From NCBI RefSeq assembly GCF_000723885.1, contig NZ_CCDG010000041.1, forward strand, positions 1 through 64,000: a DNA stretch of 64,000 nt, written 5' to 3'. Of the stretch, positions 33,745 through 42,102 are shown one piece after another (the first letter of the stretch is position 1; the number at the start of each line of letters is the position of its first letter). The stretch is from Paenibacillus camerounensis (GTDB lineage: Bacteria; Bacillota; Bacilli; Paenibacillales; Paenibacillaceae). The notes under the pieces are model-generated. The model did no database searches and was not told the origin of the DNA. It was given only the letters and a program-made list of their open reading frames with translations. The position numbers and the translations under genes were made by a program.

Positions 33745-34341
33745 ATGAATGCTAACGCTGCAGATCCATATAAAGAGCGTATTCTTGAGGCTGCCCGCGA
33801 GCTGTTTACAGCAAACGGGCTGGAGGCCGTCAGTATGCACGCCATCGCCAAACGGGCCGGCATCGGCCAGGGCTCGCTGTACCGCAGATTCAAAGACAAG
33901 GGTGAAATCTGCTCCCTGCTGCTTAGGGACAGCACTGAGACATTTTTGTCCGGGCTGGAACATGAGCTTCAGTTCCCCGGAACTGAAAATAGTGCACTGG
34001 ATCACCTGCACAGCAGTATAAGCCGGATTGTCAGCTTTATCGAACAGTATGCCGAGCTCCTGCTGTTCATTAAATCAGAGTTCACCGGCAAAAAGCAGCT
34101 TACCCAGTTCGAGCATCCTTTTTTCCGCAGGCTGAACGGATTTCTGGCCGAGCTGTTAGAGCGCGCCGCCTCTGCCGGTGAGATCAGTGCGGTTGATCCT
34201 CAGTTCACGGCCACAGCGCTGATTGCTGCGCTCAGCCCGGATCTTTATCTGTATCAGCAGAAGCAGCACAGCTCTTCGAAGGAGCAGATTACTGAAGGCA
34301 TTCTGGCATTGTTCGTGACCGGAATCCGGAAGAATCCGTAA
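33745..34341 (+). CDS. TetR/AcrR-family repressor
   Basis: 198 residues. The N-terminal helix-turn-helix domain (about 8-55) reads RILEAARELFTANGLEAVSM then IAKRAGIGQGSLYRRFKDKG, the TetR signature. The all-helical C-terminal half should form the ligand pocket and dimer interface. It is divergent from the DHA2 efflux gene and probably binds the two GGACAATTGTCC-type palindromes between them, repressing both genes until a pump substrate binds. An AAAGGAAGG-type site lies upstream of the ATG. Confidence 0.92.
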   Translation: MNANAADPYKERILEAARELFTANGLEAVSMHAIAKRAGIGQGSLYRRFKDKGEICSLLLRDSTETFLSGLEHELQFPGTENSALDHLHSSISRIVSFIEQYAELLLFIKSEFTGKKQLTQFEHPFFRRLNGFLAELLERAASAGEISAVDPQFTATALIAALSPDLYLYQQKQHSSSKEQITEGILALFVTGIRKNP

Positions 34342-34348
34342 CCCTCCC

Positions 34349-34376
34349 TTTACAAACCTCCAAGTTATGGTATATT
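34349..34376 (+). promoter_or_regulatory. Sigma-A-like promoter of the thiamine operon
   Basis: TTTACA (34349-34354) and TATATT (34371-34376) are separated by 16 bases, about 35 bases before the riboswitch aptamer. Confidence 0.6.
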
Positions 34377-34410
34377 AATTAGCAATTACGAATTGCATAT
34401 TGACCTGTTA

Positions 34411-34503
34411 TTTCACTAGGGGAGTCGGCCGACTGAGACGGAGCTTAAGCTCCGGACCCTTGGAACCTGATCTGGATTATACCAGCGGAGGGAAGTGGAG
34501 CAG
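34411..34503 (+). ncRNA. TPP riboswitch (THI box)
   Basis: The aptamer core is present in order: the GGGG-type P1/P2 start with AGTCGG, the conserved CTGAGA (34434-34439), a P3 stem CGGAGCTT-AAGCTCCG, ACCCTTGGAACCTGATC, the TGGATTATACCAGCG element and the closing GGGAAGTGGAG. It senses thiamine pyrophosphate. A terminator hairpin follows 47 bases later, so control is probably by premature termination of the thi transcript. Confidence 0.97.
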
Positions 34504-34549
34504 AAATGAACAGAACGGCTGCTATCAGACCGGCTCAACTGTATCTTTC

Positions 34550-34588
34550 AGACCCCATTATTTCCTCCGGAAATAGCGGGGTCTTTTT
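34550..34588 (+). terminator. Riboswitch expression-platform terminator
   Basis: GACCCC with TATTTCC pairs with GGAAATA and GGGGTC, followed by TTTTT. It lies between the TPP aptamer and thiZ. Confidence 0.92.
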
Positions 34589-34631
34589 GCGTGTAATGTC
34601 TTTTGTATGACTAGGAGGTCTGCCTGCTCTC

Positions 34632-35390
34632 ATGTTATCTGTTTCTAATTTATCTTACTCCTATACAGCTGATCAGCCGCCGGTATTCACAGAGCTGTCA
34701 ATGAAGATCCGGCGCGGGGAATTCATTTCGGTTGCAGGTGCCAGCGGCTGCGGCAAAAGTACTCTCTTTAAGATTATTGCCGGACTGCTTGAGCCTTCCG
34801 GCGGAATCGTCAGCTTGGCCGGAGAGCCCTCCCCCAAAGCTGCTTCACGGCTTGGCAGGGTTGGCTATATGCCCCAGCAGGATCTGCTGCTGCCATGGAG
34901 GACGGTCGAAGGCAACTGCCTGCTGCCCTGGGAGCTTAAGCAATCCGGTACCAAAGCAGACGCTGTGCAGCAGATTCGCAGCCTGCTGCACAGCCTCGGC
35001 CTGTCCGGTACGGAGGCTGCCTATCCTCATGAGCTGTCCGGCGGCATGCGCCAGCGCGCTGCACTGGCCCGGACTCTGTCCTCAGGCTCTGAACTGCTAT
35101 TGCTGGATGAGCCCTTTGGTGCCCTGGATGCATTGACCAAGCGCGGACTCCAGCAATGGCTGCTGGAGCTGTGGTCCGGACTTGAGCGGACCGTCTTGTT
35201 CATCACCCATGACCTGGAGGAAGCGCTGCTGCTTAGCGACCGGATCTATATGATGCACAGCGGCGGCGGACTGGAGGAACTGGCAGTCCGGCTGCCGCGG
35301 CCAAGGAGCGGGGAGATGATCTATCAGCCGCAGTTCATTGCCCTGCGGATGGAGCTGGAACGGAGGCTGCATGGGAACTGTGCAAATTAA
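34632..35390 (+). CDS. thiZ: Hydroxymethylpyrimidine ABC transporter ATPase ThiZ
   Basis: 252 residues of the nitrate/taurine/pyrimidine ABC ATPase group. Walker A is GASGCGKST, the Q-loop is YMPQQDLLLPWRTVEGN (typical for this group), the signature is LSGGMRQRAALARTL and Walker B is LLLLDEPFGALDAL. With ThiX and ThiY it should import 4-amino-5-hydroxymethyl-2-methylpyrimidine (HMP) or formyl-aminopyrimidine. It is the first gene after the TPP riboswitch. AGGAGG lies 12-13 bases before the ATG, rather far. The ThiZ name depends on this context. Confidence 0.9.
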   Translation: MLSVSNLSYSYTADQPPVFTELSMKIRRGEFISVAGASGCGKSTLFKIIAGLLEPSGGIVSLAGEPSPKAASRLGRVGYMPQQDLLLPWRTVEGNCLLPWELKQSGTKADAVQQIRSLLHSLGLSGTEAAYPHELSGGMRQRAALARTLSSGSELLLLDEPFGALDALTKRGLQQWLLELWSGLERTVLFITHDLEEALLLSDRIYMMHSGGGLEELAVRLPRPRSGEMIYQPQFIALRMELERRLHGNCAN

Positions 35391-36147
35391 GCGGCTGCTT
35401 ACCGCCTACACCCCTTCAGTCCTGCTGGTACTGGTCCTGTTGGCCGGCTGGGAGGCAGGCGTTCGTTACGGCCGCGTGCCTGCCTTCATCCTTCCTGCAC
35501 CATCCGCTGTATGGAATGCAGTGATAGCGCAGCGTGAGCTGCTGTTCGGCCTCCATCTGCCGGCAACGCTGGAGGAAATCCTGCTCGGCTTCGCCCTATC
35601 TGTAAGCTGCGGTACGCTGCTGGGGACCGGAATGCATCTGCTTCCAGCCCTGGCCAAGGCTGTCTATCCCCTGCTGATTGTCAGCCAGACCATTCCCCTG
35701 ATTGCCCTGTCGCCGGTTTTTATTATGTGGTTCGGCTATACGCTCGGGGGCAAAGTAGCCGTTGTTTTTCTCACAGCCTTTTTCCCGGTCGTTGTAGGTA
35801 CTTATGACGGTCTGTTTAAGAGCGGCGGGCAATACAGGGAGCTGCTGCTGACACTTGGAGCCAGCCGCTGGCAGCTGCTTCTCAAGACGCAAATTCCGCT
35901 GGCTCTCCCCGCTTATTTCTCTGGACTGAAGCTGTCTGTCGTCTACTGTGTCATTGGCGCAACAATCGGCGAGTGGCTTGGAGGCAGCCGGGGACTGGGC
36001 TATTACAGCCGCCGCATGGCCGGCAATCTGCATAGTGCAGAGCTGTTCGCCGCTGTAGGCCTGCTGTCTGTCCTGGGGATTCTGCTGTTTCTCTGTGTCA
36101 GTGCTGCTGAAATCATTATTCTGAAGAAAAGAGGATTACGAAGATGA
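35371..36147 (+). CDS. thiX: Hydroxymethylpyrimidine ABC transporter permease ThiX
   Basis: 258 residues, about six membrane helices of the binding-protein-dependent permease fold (SsuC/TauC-like). The segment YRELLLTLGASRWQLLLKTQ followed by IPLALPAYFSGLK is the EAA loop. The start is the ATG at 35371 with CGGAGG before it, giving a 20-base overlap with thiZ. It ends in a 4-base overlap with thiY. So the three genes are translationally coupled under the TPP riboswitch and encode one importer of a thiamine pyrimidine precursor. Confidence 0.9.
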   Translation: MGTVQIKRLLTAYTPSVLLVLVLLAGWEAGVRYGRVPAFILPAPSAVWNAVIAQRELLFGLHLPATLEEILLGFALSVSCGTLLGTGMHLLPALAKAVYPLLIVSQTIPLIALSPVFIMWFGYTLGGKVAVVFLTAFFPVVVGTYDGLFKSGGQYRELLLTLGASRWQLLLKTQIPLALPAYFSGLKLSVVYCVIGATIGEWLGGSRGLGYYSRRMAGNLHSAELFAAVGLLSVLGILLFLCVSAAEIIILKKRGLRR

Positions 36148-37208
36148 ACAACATACGCACTTATTCCAGATTATCACCAAAACACCAGCGCAATAGCTGT
36201 CTGCTCATGCTGCTTATCGGCCTGCTTGCTGTTGCCAGCGGCTGCAGCGGGGCAGCTAATAGTAGTACAGGTGAAGCAAAAACGGCAGCTTCCGGTATTA
36301 ACAACGACCAGCCACACAAGCTGACAGTCATGCTTGACTGGTATCCTAACGCGGTACACTCCTTTCTGTATGCCGCACAGGAGAAAGGTTATTTCACGGA
36401 CGAAGGGCTGGAGGTTGAGCTGCAGATGCCTGCTGACAGCAATGATGCCCTGAAGCTGGCTGCCGCAGGCAAGGCGGATCTGGCGCTCAGCTATCAGCCC
36501 CAGGTCCTGATGGCCCGGTCAGAGCAGATTCCGGTCGTTTCGATTGCAGCTCTCGTCCAGCATCCGCTTAATCATCTGCTTGTCCCGGCAGACAGCGGGA
36601 TTCTGAGTCCAAAGGATCTGACCGGCAAAACCGCCGGCTATTCCTCTATCCCGCTCTATGAAGCAATGCTCAAGACTATGGTAGAGCATGACGGCGGCGA
36701 TCCGCAGTCCCTGAAGTTGATAGATGTCGGGTTTGACCTGATTCCGGCCGTATCAACCGGCCGGGTCGATGCCATTATCGGCGGGTTCATTAATCATGAG
36801 CAGCTGATTCTGGCCAAGGAGCAGCATCCCGTTACTTCCATTGATCCCACGGCGTTCGGTGTACCCGACTATTATGAGCTGGTGCTGGTAACCGGGGAGC
36901 AGAGCCTTGAGGATTCCAAAGACTATTACATTAGATTCATGAACGCCGCCCGTAAAGGACAGCAATTCGTGCAGGAGCACCCTGCAGAGGCTCTGCAGAT
37001 TCTGCTGGATCATGAGGACAGCACCGCTCCGCTCGACCCGCAGATCGAGGTGCAGAGCCTTAATATTCTGCTGCCGCTGATGGATGCCGGAGACCAGCCC
37101 TTCGGTCACCAGACTCCGGAATCGTGGAGCCGGGTGGCGGACTGGCTGTCCGGGAACGGGCTGCTGTCAGGTGAAACGAACAGTGATGAGGCTTTTGTGA
37201 ACCTGTAA
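36144..37208 (+). CDS. thiY: Thiamine-precursor binding lipoprotein ThiY (NMT1/THI5-like)
   Basis: 354 residues. A lipoprotein signal ends in GLLAVASGCSG. The NMT1/THI5-like domain opens LTVMLDWYPNAVHSFLYAAQ followed by KGYFTDEGLEVE, the hallmark of pyrimidine-precursor binders. Further blocks are ADLALSYQPQVLMARSEQIP and IGGFINHEQL. It captures HMP-type compounds outside the cell for ThiX and ThiZ. The ATG overlaps the thiX stop (ATGA). Exact ligand (HMP or its formylamino form) is not resolved; no tenA gene is seen nearby, which makes HMP slightly likelier. Confidence 0.92.
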   Translation: MNNIRTYSRLSPKHQRNSCLLMLLIGLLAVASGCSGAANSSTGEAKTAASGINNDQPHKLTVMLDWYPNAVHSFLYAAQEKGYFTDEGLEVELQMPADSNDALKLAAAGKADLALSYQPQVLMARSEQIPVVSIAALVQHPLNHLLVPADSGILSPKDLTGKTAGYSSIPLYEAMLKTMVEHDGGDPQSLKLIDVGFDLIPAVSTGRVDAIIGGFINHEQLILAKEQHPVTSIDPTAFGVPDYYELVLVTGEQSLEDSKDYYIRFMNAARKGQQFVQEHPAEALQILLDHEDSTAPLDPQIEVQSLNILLPLMDAGDQPFGHQTPESWSRVADWLSGNGLLSGETNSDEAFVNL

Positions 37209-37663
37209 TCTGCAAGGCAAGCTGCGGTTATGGCAGAGTCAGTGCCAGTTGTCGCGGAGTCTAAACGGGAGTATCCATAATGCGGGAGAAGAACTGTAGC
37301 GGTAATCATACCAGTGCCCGGACAGTTGGCCGCCCTTCCATAGAATACCGGGCATAGTTGTGCTATTCGCCCAATGAATCTAATCTGCACTCCCACGCCT
37401 TGCTGTTTAACTTTTAGCTGCACTTTGTACACTTATATCCAGAAAAATTCACTGTTTTTTAGATATAACTGCACTTCGTACACTTAAAATCCCGGATTAT
37501 CACGATTTTCCTTCATTTCTCTATTTTTAGATGTACAGAGTGCAGTTATTGCAGCCGAACGGGCTCCATTTAGACTTTTAACTGCACTGAATACATCTAT
37601 GTAAACCATCAGCTTTCTGGAATGAGCCTAAACTTTCAATAACACTCTTTAGGAGGAATCAAC
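37209..37663. other. Intergenic region between thiY and thiM
   Basis: 455 bases without a credible gene. It contains four copies of a 22-bp repeat (see repeat entry). No second THI box is seen, so thiM-thiD-thiE either depend on read-through from the riboswitch-controlled transcript or have an unregulated promoter here. Confidence 0.6.
37415..37600. repeat. Four copies of a 22-bp intergenic repeat
   Basis: Copies at 37415-37435, 37466-37487, 37526-37549 (inverted) and 37577-37600 share the core TAaCTGCACTnnGTACAyyTa. The third and fourth face each other and can form a 19-position stem with three mismatches. The flanking sequence is AT-rich and not conserved between copies. Confidence 0.8.
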
Positions 37664-38464
37664 ATGTCCTACTTAGCCAAAGTGCGCGAGCTCAATCCTC
37701 TCGTTCACAATATTACGAATATCGTTGTTGCCAACTTTTCTGCTAACGGGCTGCTGGCGCTAGGCGCCTCTCCCTTTATGGCAGATGCCCGTGAAGAGGT
37801 AGAGGATGTAGCCGCCATGTCTGGTGCAGTAGTGCTGAATATCGGCACTTTAAATGAACAGGCTATTGCCTCCATGATTCTCGCCGGACAATCAGCCAAC
37901 AAGCACAGCATTCCGCTGGTGCTTGACCCGGTGGGAGCCGGGGCGACTGCTTACCGCAGCGAAGTCACGCACAAGCTGGTACAGGCCATGCAGCTTACTG
38001 CACTGCGCGGTAATGTTGCTGAAGTAGCTAACGTGGCAGGCGAGCATTGGGCCAGCAAAGGGGTAGATGCCGGTGCAGGCGACGGTGATGTTATTGCCCT
38101 GGCCAGCAAAGCAGCCGGCAAGCTCGGCTGTGTAGTCATCATTACGGGCCGGGAAGATGTCATTACTGACGGCAGCCGCACCTTTGTCGTCAGTAACGGC
38201 CATCCTGTTCTGACCAAGGTTACCGGCACCGGCTGCCTGCTTAGCGCCGTTGTCGGCGCATTTCTGGCTGCCAGTGAAGGCAACTGGCTAGAGGCCTCGG
38301 CTGAAGCCCTCTCCTTCTATGGTGTCGCAGCAGAGCTTGCCGCTGAGAAGACTGAAGGCCAGGGGCCTGGCGCCTTCCAGATTGAATTCCTGAACCAGCT
38401 GTCAGCAGTAACACCGGAGCTGTACAGCCAGAGAGCACGGATCGAACAGCTCAATCCACAATAA
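37664..38464 (+). CDS. thiM: Hydroxyethylthiazole kinase ThiM
   Basis: 266 residues, full length for ThiM. It phosphorylates the thiazole alcohol of thiamine for salvage. Motifs: N-terminal NPLVHNITNIVVANFSANGL, LDPVGAGATAYR, RGNVAEVANVAG and the catalytic Cys in VTGTGCLLSAVVG. TAGGAGGAATCAAC precedes the ATG. It begins the block thiM-thiD-thiE (gaps 24 and 0 bases), the enzymes that join salvaged thiazole and pyrimidine. It lies 455 bases after thiY. Confidence 0.96.
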   Translation: MSYLAKVRELNPLVHNITNIVVANFSANGLLALGASPFMADAREEVEDVAAMSGAVVLNIGTLNEQAIASMILAGQSANKHSIPLVLDPVGAGATAYRSEVTHKLVQAMQLTALRGNVAEVANVAGEHWASKGVDAGAGDGDVIALASKAAGKLGCVVIITGREDVITDGSRTFVVSNGHPVLTKVTGTGCLLSAVVGAFLAASEGNWLEASAEALSFYGVAAELAAEKTEGQGPGAFQIEFLNQLSAVTPELYSQRARIEQLNPQ

Positions 38465-38488
38465 ATCTGCAGCAAAGGAGCTTAGCTC

Positions 38489-39307
38489 ATGACCCACACA
38501 TATAAAGCTCTCACCATTGCCGGCTCTGACAGCGGCGGCGGTGCCGGAATTCAGGCTGACCTCAAAACCTTCCAGGAGCTGGGTGTCTACGGTATGTCCG
38601 CATTAACTGCTGTAACTGCACAGAATACGCTAGGCGTTCAGGCTGTTTATCCGCTCACCGGGGAGGCGGTCGCAGCCCAGCTTGACTCTGTCGGCACCGA
38701 TCTGCCTCCGGATGCCGTGAAGACCGGCATGCTGTTCAGCAGCGGAATTATTGGCATCGTCGCCGCCAAGGTGCGGGACTACGGCTGGAGCAGACTTATA
38801 GTCGATCCGGTTATGGTTGCCAAGGGCGGTTCTCCCCTTCTGCAGCAGGAGGCAGTAGCTGCGTTGATCAGCGGTCTGCTGCCGCTGACACTTGTTGTGA
38901 CACCAAATATACCCGAAGCGGAAATGTTGACCGGCATGACCATCACTGGCCTTAAGGAGCGTGAGCAGGCCGCCAGGCTGATTCATACGATGGGACCCAA
39001 ATATGTTGTGCTCAAAGGCGGTCATGATGAAGGGTCTGACCATGTGCGGGATCTGATCTATGACGGGCAGGCGTTTGCATATCTGGACAGCCCGCGGATT
39101 CCTACCAGACATACGCACGGCACCGGCTGCACCTTCTCGGCAGCGATAACCGCAGGGCTTGCAGCAGGAGACAGTGTTAATGAAGCTATACACACAGCCA
39201 AAGCCTTTATTCAGGCGGCCATCGAGCACGGTCTCGGGATCGGTAACGGACATGGGCCGACTAACCATTTTGCGTACCGCCGCGTCCAAAAGGGGGATGC
39301 CCGGTAA
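38489..39307 (+). CDS. thiD: HMP/HMP-phosphate kinase ThiD
   Basis: A 272-residue ribokinase-fold enzyme that makes HMP pyrophosphate in two steps. Motifs: LTIAGSDSGGGAGIQADLKT at the N-terminus, VDPVMVAKGGSPLL, TPNIPEAEMLTG, VVLKGGHDEGS and the anion-hole Cys in RHTHGTGCTFSAAI. AAGGAG lies before the ATG. The last base of the stop codon is shared with the thiE start. It converts the pyrimidine imported by ThiXYZ. Pyridoxal-kinase activity is known in some homologues but the context favours thiamine. Confidence 0.95.
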   Translation: MTHTYKALTIAGSDSGGGAGIQADLKTFQELGVYGMSALTAVTAQNTLGVQAVYPLTGEAVAAQLDSVGTDLPPDAVKTGMLFSSGIIGIVAAKVRDYGWSRLIVDPVMVAKGGSPLLQQEAVAALISGLLPLTLVVTPNIPEAEMLTGMTITGLKEREQAARLIHTMGPKYVVLKGGHDEGSDHVRDLIYDGQAFAYLDSPRIPTRHTHGTGCTFSAAITAGLAAGDSVNEAIHTAKAFIQAAIEHGLGIGNGHGPTNHFAYRRVQKGDAR

Positions 39308-39960
39308 TGCAGGACCGCGATGAGTATATCCGGCGTGTACTGAAGCTGTATTTTATTATGGGCAGCGCCAACTGCCGGCTCTCTCCTGCCGAGACGCTGA
39401 CGCAGGCTATCAACGGAGGCATCACACTGTTCCAGTTCCGTGAAAAGGGTCCCGGCGCCCTGACCGGCGCCGCAGCCGTCCGGCTGGGCCGTCAGCTTCA
39501 GGCTGTCTGCCGGGCACACGGCATCCCCTTCATCGTCAACGACGATATCGGGCTTGCCGAGACACTGGATGCCGACGGTGTGCATGTCGGCCAGGAGGAC
39601 GAGCCGGCCGGCTCCATCCGGCGCCGGCTTGGCACAGACAAAATCGTCGGCGTGTCGGCGCACACGCCAGAGGAAGCCCGTCAGGCCATCGCTGACGGTG
39701 CTGATTACCTTGGCGTCGGGCCGGTCTACCCGACCTCCTCCAAAGACGATGCCAGAGCTGTGCAGGGCACGCAGGTCATTGAGCAGCTAAGGCTCAGCGG
39801 ATTCGGCATTCCGCTGGTCGGAATCGGCGGCATCACTGCTGACAATGTCGCCCCCGTAATCCGCGCAGGTGCAGATGGCATCTCGGTCATCTCTGCCATT
39901 TCCGCAGCCGCAGAGGTTAAAGAAGCCGCAAGCCGGCTGCTGAATGCTGTACGGCTCTAG
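39307..39960 (+). CDS. thiE: Thiamine-phosphate synthase ThiE
   Basis: A 217-residue TIM-barrel enzyme that joins HMP-PP with thiazole phosphate. Motifs: LYFIMGSANC start, GGITLFQFREKGPGAL, VNDDIGLAETLDADGVHVGQ, LGVGPVYPTSSKDDA and the phosphate loop VGIGGITADN. The ATG shares one base with the thiD stop (TAATG). It completes a salvage route from imported pyrimidine and thiazole to thiamine phosphate. A terminator follows 31 bases later. Confidence 0.96.
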   Translation: MQDRDEYIRRVLKLYFIMGSANCRLSPAETLTQAINGGITLFQFREKGPGALTGAAAVRLGRQLQAVCRAHGIPFIVNDDIGLAETLDADGVHVGQEDEPAGSIRRRLGTDKIVGVSAHTPEEARQAIADGADYLGVGPVYPTSSKDDARAVQGTQVIEQLRLSGFGIPLVGIGGITADNVAPVIRAGADGISVISAISAAAEVKEAASRLLNAVRL

Positions 39961-39990
39961 CAGCTGGCTGCAGCCGGCCTGCTAAACAGA

Positions 39991-40030
39991 AAAAAGAACG
40001 GATAGCCAACGCAGGCTGTCCGTTCTTTTG
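39991..40030 (+). terminator. Terminator of the thiamine operon
   Basis: AAAAGAACGGA with TAGCC pairs with GGCTG and TCCGTTCTTTT, ending in a T-run. Confidence 0.92.
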
Positions 40031-40163
40031 CATACTGATAAATATTGACCTGACGGGGATATTGCAGTGAAGAGTGTTAATTATAGCATTTCCCCCGCTC
40101 GGCATGAGGTGTACAATTACCCGGGACCACTCTATTAAATCCAAGCAAAGCTGGTGAGCATTA

Positions 40164-42014
40164 ATGGCTAGAGATTTCAGTTCCGGCGGGCTCGGCGGAG
40201 GACCGGGGCATGGAAGGTTTAAATTCGATGAAGCCGGGGGCAGACCGGAGCTATCCCGGGCGGTGCTGCTGCGGATCAGCAAATATTTTATCCCCTATTG
40301 GAAGCAGACGGCTGTTGTGATGTTTGTACTGGGCGTATCTGCAGTGCTGGGACTGCTGCCTCCGATTCTGATTCAGCAGATTATCGACCGGGCGCTGCCG
40401 GATAAAAACCTGCACCTGCTTATTCTGCTTGTACTTGCATCACTGGGCACAACGGTCGTTTCCGGCCTGCTGGGCGTACTGCAGAATTATTTGAATTCTT
40501 TTATCTCCTTAAATATTGTGCATGATATGAAAAACCAGATGTACCGCCACCTTCAGCGGATGCCGCTGCAATTTTTCTCGGAAGTGAAGCAGGGTGAGGT
40601 CATTACAAGAATGACCAGTGACATCACCGGCGTACAGAGCGTATTCAACAACACGATTGTCAATTTTGCGAGCAACCTGTTTATTCTTGTGTCCACTGCA
40701 GCCGCGCTGTTCATTATGAACTGGAAGCTGGCCCTGCTCGGCATTCTGGTCGTGCCCCTGTTTATCGTGCCTACCCGCAAAATGGGCAATGTCCGCTGGA
40801 AGCTCGCGAAGCAGACGCAGGAAAAGGTGTCGGAGCAGAACCGGATCATCCAGGAGACAATGAGCGTCAGCGGCTATCTTCTGATGAAGCTTTTTACGAG
40901 AGAGTCTGCCGAATATACAAGCTTCTCCGCGATTAATGCGGAAGCCACAGGCCTGCAAATCCGCGAATCCATGGCCGGCCGCTGGTTCATTATGTTCCTC
41001 TCCACCTTTACAAGCATCGGCCCGATGCTGATCTACCTGTACGGCGGAATTCTTTTTATCCAAGGGGAGCTGTCCATCGGTATCATCATCACCTTCGTTG
41101 CACTCCTGGGCAGACTGTACGGTCCTGTAATGCAGATGACCAATTTGTATGTGGATATTAAGCGGTCGGCGGCGCTGTTTGAACGGATTTTTGATTATTT
41201 TGATATGGAGCCGGTGATTACAGATCAGCCTGATGCGAGGCCGGTCAGTGCAGCCGGAAACCGCATCCTGTTCGACAATGTTCATTTCTCCTACCAGCGG
41301 GACAAGCCTGCGCTGCGCGGGATCAGCTTTACCGCAGATGCCGGCACAGTGACTGCCCTGGTCGGACCAAGCGGAGCCGGCAAAACCACCATTACCAGTC
41401 TGCTTCCGCGGCTCTATGAGACAGATTCAGGCACGATTAGCATCGGCGGCATTAGCATACGCGAATTCACACTGGAGTCGCTGCGCTCCCAGATTGGACT
41501 GGTTACCCAGGACACTTACCTGTTCAACGGCACAATCCGGGACAATCTGCTGTATGCCCGTCCTGATGCCGCTGAAGCCGAGATTGTTGAAGCCTGCCGT
41601 TCCGCTTATATCCATGATTTTATTATGGGGCTGCCGGAGCAATATGAGACCCTCGTCGGCAACCGCGGGATTAAGCTGTCAGGCGGGGAGCAGCAGCGGC
41701 TATCCATTGCCCGGGTGCTGTTGAAGAATCCGCCAATCATTATTATGGATGAAGCAACCTCTTCCCTTGATACCGTCTCTGAATACTATATTCAGCAGGC
41801 GATGCACTCCCTTTTGGCGAACAAGACCGGGATTATCATTGCCCACAGGCTGTCTACAATTATTGCGGCCGATCAGATTCTGGTGGTTAAGGATGGAACG
41901 ATCGTTGAAAAAGGTACGCATGACAAGCTCCTGCAATATAACGGGGTGTATAAAGCTCTGTACGACAAGCAGTTTGAGCCTAAAGTGTTCTCTGACTCTC
42001 CTGTCGCCGATTAA
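40164..42014 (+). CDS. ABC exporter, fused membrane and ATPase domains
   Basis: A 616-residue half-transporter of the MsbA/BmrA/Sav1866 type that works as a homodimer. A Gly-rich 30-residue N-terminus precedes six membrane helices (about 50-330). The ATPase domain has Walker A GPSGAGKTT, the Q-loop GLVTQDTYLFNGTIRDNLLY, signature LSGGEQQRLSIARVLL, Walker B IIIMDEATSSLD and the His switch IIAHRLST. It likely exports drugs or lipids; the substrate cannot be read. A GGTGAG site precedes the ATG. The gene is monocistronic between two terminators. Confidence 0.93.
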   Translation: MARDFSSGGLGGGPGHGRFKFDEAGGRPELSRAVLLRISKYFIPYWKQTAVVMFVLGVSAVLGLLPPILIQQIIDRALPDKNLHLLILLVLASLGTTVVSGLLGVLQNYLNSFISLNIVHDMKNQMYRHLQRMPLQFFSEVKQGEVITRMTSDITGVQSVFNNTIVNFASNLFILVSTAAALFIMNWKLALLGILVVPLFIVPTRKMGNVRWKLAKQTQEKVSEQNRIIQETMSVSGYLLMKLFTRESAEYTSFSAINAEATGLQIRESMAGRWFIMFLSTFTSIGPMLIYLYGGILFIQGELSIGIIITFVALLGRLYGPVMQMTNLYVDIKRSAALFERIFDYFDMEPVITDQPDARPVSAAGNRILFDNVHFSYQRDKPALRGISFTADAGTVTALVGPSGAGKTTITSLLPRLYETDSGTISIGGISIREFTLESLRSQIGLVTQDTYLFNGTIRDNLLYARPDAAEAEIVEACRSAYIHDFIMGLPEQYETLVGNRGIKLSGGEQQRLSIARVLLKNPPIIIMDEATSSLDTVSEYYIQQAMHSLLANKTGIIIAHRLSTIIAADQILVVKDGTIVEKGTHDKLLQYNGVYKALYDKQFEPKVFSDSPVAD

Positions 42015-42030
42015 ACGGTATATTTACAAC

Positions 42031-42073
42031 AAAAATCCGTATCCAGCCGCTGTAACGGCTGATACGGATTTTT
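42031..42073. terminator. Bidirectional terminator
   Basis: AAAAATCCGTATC with AGCCG pairs with CGGCT and GATACGGATTTTT between the convergent exporter and rluF genes. Confidence 0.95.
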
Positions 42074-42102
42074 ATATTTGCGCAAAAGCGCCCTCCCGGA
42101 TG

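Noticed and set aside
37415..37600. Possible CRISPR array
   Set aside because: Only four degenerate copies, one inverted, with irregular spacing and no cas genes nearby.
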